Assembly: GCF_900114475.1 (NCBI RefSeq)
Contig: NZ_FOTE01000005.1
Span: 372,001-436,000, forward strand
DNA length: 64,000 nucleotides
Origin: Paenibacillus sp. 1_12
GTDB lineage: Bacteria > Bacillota > Bacilli > Paenibacillales > NBRC-103111
Direction: 5' to 3'
Shown: in pieces, positions 26,313-34,189 of the stretch
Numbering within the stretch: the first letter of the stretch is position 1
Layout of the letters: each line of letters begins with the position of its first letter
Notes under the pieces: model-generated
Databases searched by the model: none
What the model saw: the letters and a program-made list of their open reading frames with translations, nothing else
What the model was told of the DNA's origin: nothing
Position numbers and translations under genes: made by a program

Positions 26313-27182
26313 ATGAATGACAAAAAAACACAAATTGTTCAAGCTGCAATCAAGCTGTTCGGAGAACGTGATTACCATTCAACATCTGTTCAAGATATTG
26401 TCAGTCTTGCCGGTGTTTCCAAAGGAGCTTTTTATTTACATTTCCATTCCAAAGAGGAATTGCTCGTTCATATTTTTAATCATTATATGGAATCGTTCCG
26501 CACTTATCTGGACGATATTCTTCAGGATCCTTCCTTAAGTGCTCGAGATCGATTATTTAAAGCAATCGAATATCAGTGTGAATCCATTATCAAAGATAAG
26601 GATTTCATATCCATGCAGCTAAAAGGGATAACCTTTTTGAATAAAGCCCTTCAGAATTTAATGATCGAACAAAGCAATCAAACGGTCATATGGATTGAAC
26701 AGCGTATCATTGAGTTTTATGGAACCGAAATCAAACCGCATTCATTTGATTGCGCCAATTTGTTTAATGGGATGATCAAGGAATATTTTTTCTGCCATAT
26801 CATTTTTGGATACCCCATCGAAGGTCAACATTTATCCGAGTATTTAATGAACCGCTTGGACGATATTATTTATGGAATTCTAAGCAAACCTACGACTCCT
26901 ATTTTATGTAAATCTTTTAATTTACATGACTGCAGCACCGAAACGACTAGAGAAAGCTTAATTGAGAGAGCGCTTAATATTAAGGACTGGATTGAAGCTC
27001 ATGTGGAACCCCCTTCTGTTATGGGTACCATGCTTCAGTCGCTGGAAGTCATCATTCAAGAGGCTGCTAAAGCAGAGCCTAACGAAATTATTATTAAGGG
27101 AATGGTTAACTACCTGTGCTCCTTGGCAGATGATGATACGGGTACGATCGCGGAATTTAACAAGTCGTTTCGTGATATTTGA
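26313..27182 (+). CDS. TetR/AcrR-family regulator of the divergent RND operon
   Basis: A 289-residue protein with an N-terminal TetR helix-turn-helix (about residues 5-50: TQIVQAAIKLFGERDYHSTS, then IVSLAGVSKGAFYLHFHSKE). The ligand-binding part is longer than usual (TetR proteins are mostly about 190-220 residues), with an extra C-terminal section of about 80 residues. The ATG at 26313 follows AAGGAG by 11 nt; an upstream TTG frame is not supported. Two mirror-image operators between it and the efflux operon indicate repression of both. Confidence 0.9.
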   Translation: MNDKKTQIVQAAIKLFGERDYHSTSVQDIVSLAGVSKGAFYLHFHSKEELLVHIFNHYMESFRTYLDDILQDPSLSARDRLFKAIEYQCESIIKDKDFISMQLKGITFLNKALQNLMIEQSNQTVIWIEQRIIEFYGTEIKPHSFDCANLFNGMIKEYFFCHIIFGYPIEGQHLSEYLMNRLDDIIYGILSKPTTPILCKSFNLHDCSTETTRESLIERALNIKDWIEAHVEPPSVMGTMLQSLEVIIQEAAKAEPNEIIIKGMVNYLCSLADDDTGTIAEFNKSFRDI

Positions 27183-27185
27183 AAA

Positions 27186-27211
27186 GGCCAGCCTGAATTT
27201 ACAGGCTGACC
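27186..27211. terminator. Bidirectional intrinsic terminator
   Basis: AGCCTG/CAGGCT (27190-27195 with 27202-27207), extended by GG/CC, separates the convergent TetR and deacetylase genes. The minus strand has TTTTC after the stem. Confidence 0.7.
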
Positions 27212-27243
27212 TTACACTTCATATGTTGCTGAACAAGCAACGA

Positions 27244-28035
27244 TTAACGATACTGCTTTACCTGCATTTGATCCAGGCTTTTGAATTCATATCCTTGACC
27301 GCGGGCATCATCAATAATTTTACCCATCGCTTCAGCATTATCCTTGGATACGGAATGAAGCAAAATGACGGCCCCTGGATGAAGCTGTGCCATCACTTGT
27401 TCATAGGCGTAATTCCAGCCGTGCTGCTTCTTCGTATCCCAATCCCTGTAAGCAACGGACCAGAATACACTTGTATAGCCCAAACTCTGACTTACCCCAA
27501 GCATCTGATCACTAAAGATTCCCCGTGGAGGCCGCAAATACCGCACTTCATTTTGAGAAGTAAGCTTGGATATCTCGACCTTCACTTTGTCAAGTTCTTC
27601 CTTAATACGACCCGAGGAAATACTGCTCATATCTGGATGACTCCAGGAATGATTTCCAATGATGTGGCCCTCTTCCGCCATCCGCTTCACCAAATCCGGT
27701 TGGTCTTTTACATAATGCCCAGTTACAAAGAAGGCCGCAGGCACTTTTTTATCCTTCAAAACATTCAGCAATTGGGCAGTAAACCCGTTTTCATACCCGT
27801 TATCAAAGGTTAAAAAAAGCTCCTTTTTTTCAGTATCTCCCAAAAAAATCGCTTCGTGCTTTTGAAGAATACGCATAAAGCCCTCTTCTGCGATGGAAGG
27901 AAGTCTCCCCTCCTTGCTTTTTTTAAAGCCAAAATGATAGGACCGATTATCCTCCTGTGCCACAACCTGACCCGAGAGCTGTAAAACGCTAACCATTACC
28001 ATTATGAAGACCACGGCCTGTATGGCACGTCTCAT
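27244..28035 (-). CDS. pdaA: Polysaccharide deacetylase, PdaA-like
   Basis: About 263 residues with a signal peptide or anchor at residues 1-27, then a NodB-type carbohydrate esterase domain. Motifs are LTFDNGYENG (metal and catalytic Asp), NHSWSHPDM (metal His pair), RPPRGIFS and ILLHSVSKDN. The FDNGYENG variant and the N-terminal FGFKKSKEG block are characteristic of PdaA, which deacetylates N-acetylmuramic acid for muramic delta-lactam in spore cortex. ATG 28035 follows GAGGGTG; a longer TTG frame to 28068 has no site. It is consistent with a spore former. Confidence 0.88.
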   Translation of the reverse strand: MRRAIQAVVFIMVMVSVLQLSGQVVAQEDNRSYHFGFKKSKEGRLPSIAEEGFMRILQKHEAIFLGDTEKKELFLTFDNGYENGFTAQLLNVLKDKKVPAAFFVTGHYVKDQPDLVKRMAEEGHIIGNHSWSHPDMSSISSGRIKEELDKVKVEISKLTSQNEVRYLRPPRGIFSDQMLGVSQSLGYTSVFWSVAYRDWDTKKQHGWNYAYEQVMAQLHPGAVILLHSVSKDNAEAMGKIIDDARGQGYEFKSLDQMQVKQYR

Positions 28036-28212
28036 CCATGCACCCTCTTTTCTCCATTGACTCGTCAATTCTCATAACTGCCTAAAGGTAGTATTGCTCA
28101 GGATGAAATGAATCATCCGTTTCTAGCCCATACAACCATCAAATTATATAAGAAATGCTTCTCAATGATAAAAAAGAAAGCTTATAACCCTTTGCTTATA
28201 ACTGATAAATGG

Positions 28213-30126
28213 TTACGATTTAGCTTGAATTTCACGTACAATTTGTTGTGAAATCTCTGAAATGCTCATTGATCCGACATCGCCTTCCCCACGTTTACGA
28301 ACCGACACTGTATCTGAATGCCGCTCATTTTCGCCGACTACAAGCATATAGGGAACTTTTTCAAGCTGCGCTTCACGGATCTTGTAGCCGAGCTTTTCAC
28401 TTCGAATATCCACTTCCACACGAATACCTGCGGCTTCTAGAGCTTGCTTTACCTGCAGCGCGTAATCGATGAAAACATCCGATACCGGCACGATTTTGGC
28501 CTGCACAGGGGCAAGCCACACTGGAAACGCACCGCTGTAATGCTCTGTCAAGATGCCGATAAACCGGTCTATGGAGCCATAAGCAGCGCGATGAATGACG
28601 ACAGGACGGTGCTTCTGATTATCTTCGCCGATGTAGGAAAGATCAAATTTCTCAGGCATTTGAAAATCAAGCTGGATCGACGCGCATTGCCAGCTGCGTT
28701 TGAGCGCATCCAGGATGTGGAAGTCTATTTTCGGTCCGTAAAATGCCCCGTCTCCTTCATTCATGCGGTAGGCAATCCCACTCTGATCTAACACATGCTG
28801 AAGTGCAGCTTCGGCTTGATCCCATAGCTCAACGGACCCCATTGAATCCTCAGGACGCGTAGACAGCTCAATTGTATATTCAAAACCAAATACCTGATAA
28901 ATCTGATCGATAAAATCAATAACACGACTGATTTCTGCCTCAACCTGATCAGGTCTCACAAATATATGCGCATCATCCTGGCAAAAAGTACGCACACGCA
29001 TCATCCCGTTCAGTGCGCCTGAAAACTCGTGACGGTGCACTTGGCCGAATTCGGCAAGTCGAATCGGAAGTTCACGGTAGGAATGCAAAGTGTTTTTAAA
29101 AATAAGCATGTGCCCCGGACAATTCATCGGCTTGAGAGCATAATTCGTATCGTCGACTTCAGTAAAATACATATTTTCCTTATAATGATCCCAATGCCCC
29201 GACTGCTCCCACATCCGTCGGTTCATCATGAGCGGAGTACGTACCTCCTGGTAATTTTGCTTGATCTGCACCTCGCGTGAAAAGTTCTCAAGCTCCGTAC
29301 GAATCGACATGCCCTTCGGCAAATAAAATGGCATTCCCGGCGCTTCCTCCGAGAACATAAACAATTCCAGCTCTTTGCCAAGCTTGCGGTGGTCGCGTTT
29401 TTTGGCTTCCTCCAATTTTAACAAATGCTCATCTAGCTGCTGCTTTTTGGGGAAAGATGTCCCGTAAATCCGCTGCAGCATTTTATTGTTGGAGTCACCT
29501 CGCCAATAGGCACCCGCTACACTCAGCAGCTTGAATGCCTGAATACGGCCCGTAGACGGGAGATGGGGACCACGACAAAGGTCGTAAAATTCACCTTGAT
29601 CATAGATCGTGAGGACAGAAGACTCCGGCAAATTATGAATAAGCTCGAGCTTAAGTGGCTCCTCCAGTCGCTCAAACGTCCTAATTGCCTCATCACGACT
29701 AACCACTCGCCTCACAATCGGCAGATTCTCATGGACAATGTTCCCCATTTCTTGCTCAATGGCTGCAAGATCCTCGCTGGATAAAGGTTTTTCGATATCG
29801 ATATCATAATAAAAGCCATCCTCGATAACTGGACCGATTCCAAGCTTAACAGCCTTTTCCCCGTAAATGCGTTTAATTGCCTGTGCCATCAGATGCGCCG
29901 TGCTGTGGCGATAAACCTTCAATCCGTCATCGCTATCGAGGGTAATAATTTCAATATGGCAGTCCTGCTCAATGGGCTGATTCAAATCAACCAGCTCACC
30001 ATTGATTGTACCTGCCACCGCAAGCTTCTTTAACCCCGGACTAATCGAACCTGCTACCTGTTCAATTGTTGTACCGTAACCATACTCCCTTACAGCTCCA
30101 TCAGGCAGCTTCACTTCAATTGCCAT
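28213..30126 (-). CDS. thrS: Threonyl-tRNA synthetase
   Basis: A 637-residue class II synthetase: N-terminal TGS domain (residues 1-63), editing domain with the HSTAHLMAQA zinc/editing motif (about residues 75-90), catalytic core with MNCPGHM and RLAEFGQVHRHE, and a C-terminal anticodon-binding domain (from about residue 535, QAKIVPVSD). It charges tRNA-Thr and removes misactivated serine. Two tandem T-box leaders with ACC specifiers precede it. ATG at 30126 follows GGAGG. Confidence 0.98.
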   Translation of the reverse strand: MAIEVKLPDGAVREYGYGTTIEQVAGSISPGLKKLAVAGTINGELVDLNQPIEQDCHIEIITLDSDDGLKVYRHSTAHLMAQAIKRIYGEKAVKLGIGPVIEDGFYYDIDIEKPLSSEDLAAIEQEMGNIVHENLPIVRRVVSRDEAIRTFERLEEPLKLELIHNLPESSVLTIYDQGEFYDLCRGPHLPSTGRIQAFKLLSVAGAYWRGDSNNKMLQRIYGTSFPKKQQLDEHLLKLEEAKKRDHRKLGKELELFMFSEEAPGMPFYLPKGMSIRTELENFSREVQIKQNYQEVRTPLMMNRRMWEQSGHWDHYKENMYFTEVDDTNYALKPMNCPGHMLIFKNTLHSYRELPIRLAEFGQVHRHEFSGALNGMMRVRTFCQDDAHIFVRPDQVEAEISRVIDFIDQIYQVFGFEYTIELSTRPEDSMGSVELWDQAEAALQHVLDQSGIAYRMNEGDGAFYGPKIDFHILDALKRSWQCASIQLDFQMPEKFDLSYIGEDNQKHRPVVIHRAAYGSIDRFIGILTEHYSGAFPVWLAPVQAKIVPVSDVFIDYALQVKQALEAAGIRVEVDIRSEKLGYKIREAQLEKVPYMLVVGENERHSDTVSVRKRGEGDVGSMSISEISQQIVREIQAKS

Positions 30127-30154
30127 GTCGATTCCTCCATTATGATCATTTTTT

Positions 30155-30428
30155 TAAACACAAAGAGCACACTTGTCTCCGCAAAGGGACGAATGTGCTC
30201 GTGGTTCCACCCTGATTATAATCTGCTATGAAGCAGATCCTCATTGGTTTCTGTAACGGGAATTCCCGGCGATGTTTACTCTCATGAACGAGTCATGATT
30301 TCCATATCGCAGCTGCAAGGGGGTAAATAGCTTATGTCCACGGAAGGGGCTTTCAGCCGGTGACCCCTCTCTCTGTTCAGTTTCCATAAGTAAACATGTC
30401 CTTGGTGATTGCTTTTAGTTGTTAGTTG
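30155..30428 (-). promoter_or_regulatory. T-box riboswitch, threonine, promoter-distal copy
   Basis: The T-box sequence AGGGTGGAACCACGAG is at complement 30198-30213, the ACC specifier at complement 30322-30324 in the stem I loop, and a terminator hairpin (GAGCACA/TGTGCTC) at about 30163-30202 is followed by a T-rich run. It is the copy nearest thrS and repeats the neighbouring leader with about 283-bp periodicity. Confidence 0.92.
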
Positions 30429-30433
30429 TCATT

Positions 30434-30708
30434 TAAAAAAACAAAAAGAGCATACTCGTCTCCGAAAAGGGACGAATATGCTCGTGGTTCCACCCTGATT
30501 ATAACCTGCTATGAAGCAGATCCTCATTGGTTTCTGTAACGGGAATTCCCGGCGATGTTTACACTCATGAACATTCATGATTTCCATATCGCAGCTGCAA
30601 GGGGGTAAATCACTTATTTTCACGGAAGGGGCTTTCAGCCGGTGACCCCTCTTTCTGTTCAGTATCCATAAGTGTTCATGTCCTTGGTGATTGCTTTTAG
30701 TTGTTAAT
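30434..30708 (-). promoter_or_regulatory. T-box riboswitch, threonine, promoter-proximal copy
   Basis: This is nearly identical to the next leader. T-box sequence is at complement 30481-30496, the ACC specifier at complement 30604-30606, and the terminator stem GAGCATA/TATGCTC starts at 30448, followed by a long T tract. Both terminators must be relieved by uncharged tRNA-Thr before thrS is transcribed. Confidence 0.92.
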
Positions 30709-30709
30709 T

Positions 30710-30738
30710 AGAATAACGAATGGCGATTCGTTTGTCAA
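30710..30738 (-). promoter_or_regulatory. Promoter of the thrS leader
   Basis: A perfect -35 TTGACA (complement 30733-30738), a 17-nt spacer and a -10 TATTCT (complement 30710-30715) lie directly upstream of the first T-box. The -35 overlaps the last codons of the ABC-F gene. Confidence 0.75.
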
Positions 30739-32795
30739 GGGTAATGAATCCACGCCTCAATCAGCTCGTCGTGCCGCTCCTGCAGCAATCCGCGCTCATG
30801 CCATAGGGCTTCCAGCAGCGATGTATCGTCGCCCCCTATGCTGCCAAGCTCCAGCAGCTCTGCGTCTGCAGCGGCTATGTCCGCTTCGAGCGCATCGATC
30901 TGCCGCTCAAGCTCAAGACGCCGCCGCTCGGACGCGCGTGGGTTGCCGGCAGCAGCGCCCCCGACACCAGATGCAGCTGCCGCCGCTGCTTGCGGCGTAG
31001 GCACTGCTGCGCTTCGTGCCGATACGGCGTGACCGCCTGCGGCCTGAGCCCTCGCGCCCTCAGCGCTGTGGCGGATCGGCTTCCCTTCGGTGCGTGCTCC
31101 ATTCCCGGCTGTATACTCTGAGGAGTCGGCAAATCCAGTTCCCGTGCCTCTGGAAGTCACCTCCTGCTGTCTTCTTTTTACCCTGAAGTCGTCAAAATTC
31201 CCGAGATATTCAGCAACCTTGCCGTGTTCCAACACCCATACCCGCTGTGCCAGACGGTTGATGAAATAACGGTCATGTGAAATTGCAAGCACAGTTCCTG
31301 GAAATTCCTCCAACGCTTCCTCCAGAGCCTCGCGCGAAGCGATATCCAGATGGTTCGTCGGCTCATCGAGCAGAAGCAGGTTTGGCTTCGTAAGGACAAG
31401 CAGCGCAAGCCGCAGCCGTGACCACTCACCTCCGGACAGCAGGCTTACCTGCCTGAACACATCCGCTCCGTAAAACAGATACTTCGCAAGAATCCCCCTT
31501 GCTTCACCTTCCTCCACACCTGCTTCCGTGCGGAAATAGTCCAGCAGCGTCTGCTTGCGGTCCGAAACCGCATATTGTTGTGCGAAGTATCCAATCTCTA
31601 CTCGCGCGCCTAACTTGATTTCACCACTATCCGGTATTTCTGCACCCAAGAGGAGCTTAAACAGGGTTGTTTTACCTGTCCCGTTATCACCGAGCAGTAT
31701 TACTTTTTCCCCGTATAGAAGATTTCCTTCAACCCCCGATAGCACCTCACGACTGCCATAAGCCTTGGAAACCGCCTCGAAGGATACCACCCTTTTACCC
31801 GAGTGGTCCAGCGGCACAAGGCCAAAATCAGCGGTTTTCTGCTCAAGCACTGGGCGCTTCACTCTTTGCATACGCTCTAATGCTTTGTGAATGGACGCCG
31901 CCCGCTTGAAAAACTTCTCGTTTCCACCGATCCGCCCCCATTCCTCCAGCTGACGAATCGTCTCCTTCATTTTCTTGATTACCTTCTGCTGCTCCTGATA
32001 CTGTGCGAACTGCTGCAGCAGTCTTTCTTCCTTCTCTTTCATATATCCGCTGTAATTGGACGTGTACGTATGAGCCTCCCCATCCTCCAGCTCAATCATT
32101 TTGGATGCGACTCGATCAAGAAAATAACGGTCATGCGACACGACCATACACGCGCCTGAATAGCTCCGCAAAAACTGCTCAAGCCACTCAATACCCTTCA
32201 GATCCAGATGGTTCGTCGGCTCATCGAGCAGCAGCAGATCAGGACGAACAATCAGCTGCGAGGCGAGCGCGACCCTTGTCTTCTCACCACCGGAAAGCGA
32301 GCTGAAACTGCGCATATACATACTTTTCGGTATCTGCAAGCCTTGGGCTACTTGGTCGATGTTCGCATCCATTTCGTAGCCACCGCCCTGTTCAAAACGC
32401 TCTTGTGCAGCCGCATAAGCTTTCAAAAGCTGCTCAAGCCGTTCAGGCCTTGCTGCAGCCTCTAAGCCAGACATTTCTTGCTCCACACCAGATAGTTCCT
32501 TCTGGCATTCTGTCAGTTCACCGTAACCATAGGCGAGCACTTCATATACCGTCATGTTTTCAAATTCAAGTGGAATTTGAGTCAAATACCCGATCTGAGT
32601 ATCCTTCTTCAAAGTCAACATACCTTCATCCACGGTCAATTGTCTGGAGATGAGCTGCAGTAAGGTTGACTTCCCGCATCCGTTGCGCCCGATCAAACCC
32701 ACCTTTTCTCCCTCTTGTACTTCAAAAGTTACCCCGTCCAGCACAAGATGCGCACCGTGGTATTTTCTTATATTTTGGCCATTAATCATTATCAT
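30735..32795 (-). CDS. ABC-F family ATPase (possible antibiotic-resistance ribosome protector)
   Basis: A 686-residue soluble protein with two ABC domains: Walker A GRNGCGKST and GDNGTGKTT, signatures SLSGGEKTR and LLSGGEWSR, and Walker B DEPTNHLD in both. The inter-domain linker (about residues 245-325, charged coiled coil) would reach the ribosomal P/E site. ABC-F proteins release drugs from, or assist, the ribosome. A leader ORF and attenuator upstream argue for drug-induced expression. The C-terminal tail (about residues 550-625) is an unusual low-complexity Ala/Gly/Arg stretch with high GC, then a coiled coil. The drug class cannot be inferred. Confidence 0.92.
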   Translation of the reverse strand: MIMINGQNIRKYHGAHLVLDGVTFEVQEGEKVGLIGRNGCGKSTLLQLISRQLTVDEGMLTLKKDTQIGYLTQIPLEFENMTVYEVLAYGYGELTECQKELSGVEQEMSGLEAAARPERLEQLLKAYAAAQERFEQGGGYEMDANIDQVAQGLQIPKSMYMRSFSSLSGGEKTRVALASQLIVRPDLLLLDEPTNHLDLKGIEWLEQFLRSYSGACMVVSHDRYFLDRVASKMIELEDGEAHTYTSNYSGYMKEKEERLLQQFAQYQEQQKVIKKMKETIRQLEEWGRIGGNEKFFKRAASIHKALERMQRVKRPVLEQKTADFGLVPLDHSGKRVVSFEAVSKAYGSREVLSGVEGNLLYGEKVILLGDNGTGKTTLFKLLLGAEIPDSGEIKLGARVEIGYFAQQYAVSDRKQTLLDYFRTEAGVEEGEARGILAKYLFYGADVFRQVSLLSGGEWSRLRLALLVLTKPNLLLLDEPTNHLDIASREALEEALEEFPGTVLAISHDRYFINRLAQRVWVLEHGKVAEYLGNFDDFRVKRRQQEVTSRGTGTGFADSSEYTAGNGARTEGKPIRHSAEGARAQAAGGHAVSARSAAVPTPQAAAAAASGVGGAAAGNPRASERRRLELERQIDALEADIAAADAELLELGSIGGDDTSLLEALWHERGLLQERHDELIEAWIHYP

Positions 32796-32837
32796 AATAG
32801 AGGATCCTCCTAAGGATGAAGACCCTATCCCTACAGC

Positions 32838-32869
32838 AAAAAAGAGCCGCAGCAGCTAGCCCGCGACCC
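32838..32869 (-). terminator. Attenuator terminator before the ABC-F gene
   Basis: On the minus strand GGGTCGCGG pairs with CTGCGGCTC (9 bp, partly G-U) around an 8-nt loop and is followed by TTTTTTGC. It lies between the leader ORF and the ABC-F start, as in ribosome-mediated attenuation. Confidence 0.75.
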
Positions 32870-32900
32870 TTCGGATGGTAGAACAATCAATCCGTATCGG

Positions 32901-33044
32901 TTAAGGTAGGCATCTTCTCGCGAATGGTAAAACCGTATTTAAGTAATCGGACAGACTTCTCCCGTTGTTGGAAAAAGTATGAACGATGCCAGCCATAGCA
33001 ATCGGCAGCTGGCTAATACGGTTGTTCACCATTTCGTGGTTCAC
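32901..33044 (-). CDS. Leader ORF of the ABC-F gene
   Basis: A 47-codon reading frame from GTG 33044 to TAA, starting MNHEMVNNRISQLPIAMAG. A very strong AAGGAGGTG lies 8 nt upstream. It ends 32 nt before the attenuator stem. Similar upstream ORFs on ABC-F genes sense drug-stalled ribosomes and allow transcription past the terminator. The peptide itself has no obvious family. Confidence 0.65.
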   Translation of the reverse strand: MNHEMVNNRISQLPIAMAGIVHTFSNNGRSLSDYLNTVLPFARRCLP

Positions 33045-33150
33045 CTACCTCACCTCCTTGTGTTTATTGTTATAACTGTAGCATGAAACGCAGGAGCAAT
33101 GCAATCTCTCCTTTGCCCCCTTACTTCTTATATAGCACGGCAATCATGAT

Positions 33151-33686
33151 TTGATAGCTTCAATTGAAAAATTTAATTTGTTCCGCTACAACAGCCTTCC
33201 AACGCTGCAAGATATTAGTTTTCGCGCGCCACCCGGTTCCATCGTGTCCATTGTAGGACATCGCGGATCGGGTAAATCCACGCTCGCAGAGCTGCTGCTT
33301 AAACTGCGTGAGCCCACTTCTGGCAGTATCCGCTTGAATGGAATTTCTCTCTCGGAAATAGATGCTGCCTGGCTCCGCCAGCACGCGCATAGCTCCACAA
33401 GCCTGCCATCCTTATTTTGGATGAGGCGACCTCTGCACTTGACCAAGGAACCGAACGCAGGCTGCTTGACCGGATGATTCCGGAGCTGCAAGGCACGACA
33501 CTCATTTTCATCACTCACCACCTCGATATTTCCGTACGATCAGATGAGGTTCTTGTGTTGAATGAAGGCTGTCTCGCACAGAGAGGTTCTCATACCGACC
33601 TTATCTCACAACCTGGCATATACAAGGAGTTGTGGTTGAAGCAAGCTCCTTCTAATCTTAGAAGCTGCTTCGACGGCGATGAATAA
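33151..33686 (+). pseudogene. Broken ABC-exporter ATP-binding domain
   Basis: The first part reads PTLQDISFRAPPGSIVSIVG with Walker A GHRGSGKST and runs to the Q-loop region. The frame then shifts directly into KPAILILDEATSALD (Walker B) and the H-loop (FITHHLD), ending near 33686. The helical domain and the LSGGQ signature are missing, so an internal deletion of about 60-70 residues and a frameshift occurred. The membrane half is also absent. It cannot be functional. Confidence 0.85.
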
Positions 33687-33782
33687 TTCATGCCTGCTTG
33701 CTTGCTACAATCAGCCCGAACCTATCGCTAACTCACTATCCAAGTTCAAGGTTTCAAGCGCCAAGAGGCTCAAGACAGCACA

Positions 33783-33813
33783 AAAGGCTGCACGAACGGC
33801 GGCAGCCTTTTTG
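33783..33813. terminator. Intrinsic terminator
   Basis: AAAGGCTGC (33783-33791) pairs with GCAGCCTTT (33802-33810), followed by TTG. It separates the ABC remnant from the convergent ydjO-like gene and can work both ways. Confidence 0.8.
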
Positions 33814-33825
33814 TTCCATTTCATC

Positions 33826-34059
33826 CTATTTAGAGCGTCCCTTACCTACCAGAAACTTTTTCTTGGTTTTTTTATCCATTACCGGTAAGTGTTTGTAGCT
33901 CCGCACCATCGGATGTTTACACAAAGGACAATCAGGTAATTCTTCTGTAACAAACTCCTTACGTGTCCATGCTTTGCATTCAGGTTGTTTGCATTTCCAT
34001 ATTTCTATGTGCTCCAATTCTTGCGTCTGTTCCTCTAATGTCGTAGTTGCCATTTCCAA
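33826..34059 (-). CDS. ydjO: YdjO-family zinc protein (cold-inducible)
   Basis: A 77-residue protein with four Cys in the pattern CKQPEC ... CPLC, forming a likely zinc ribbon, plus the conserved WTRKEF. This matches the YdjO family of Bacillales, annotated as cold-inducible but of unknown mechanism. The start is TTG 34059 or the in-frame ATG two codons later; GGGAG lies 6 or 12 nt upstream respectively. Confidence 0.8.
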   Translation of the reverse strand: MEMATTTLEEQTQELEHIEIWKCKQPECKAWTRKEFVTEELPDCPLCKHPMVRSYKHLPVMDKKTKKKFLVGKGRSK

Positions 34060-34189
34060 TCAAATCTCCCTGCGTTAATTTCTAGACTTCTTATTATTAT
34101 ACAGAAGCTATAGATTGGCAAGCCCTATTTTCGCGATTGCAATTTTATTGATTGTGAGGAACAGTGGAATACATCATTCGTTGGGTTTA

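Noticed and set aside
26962-27813. 283-codon plus-strand open frame crossing the tetR end and pdaA
   Set aside because: It overlaps both real genes in other frames and spans the bidirectional terminator.
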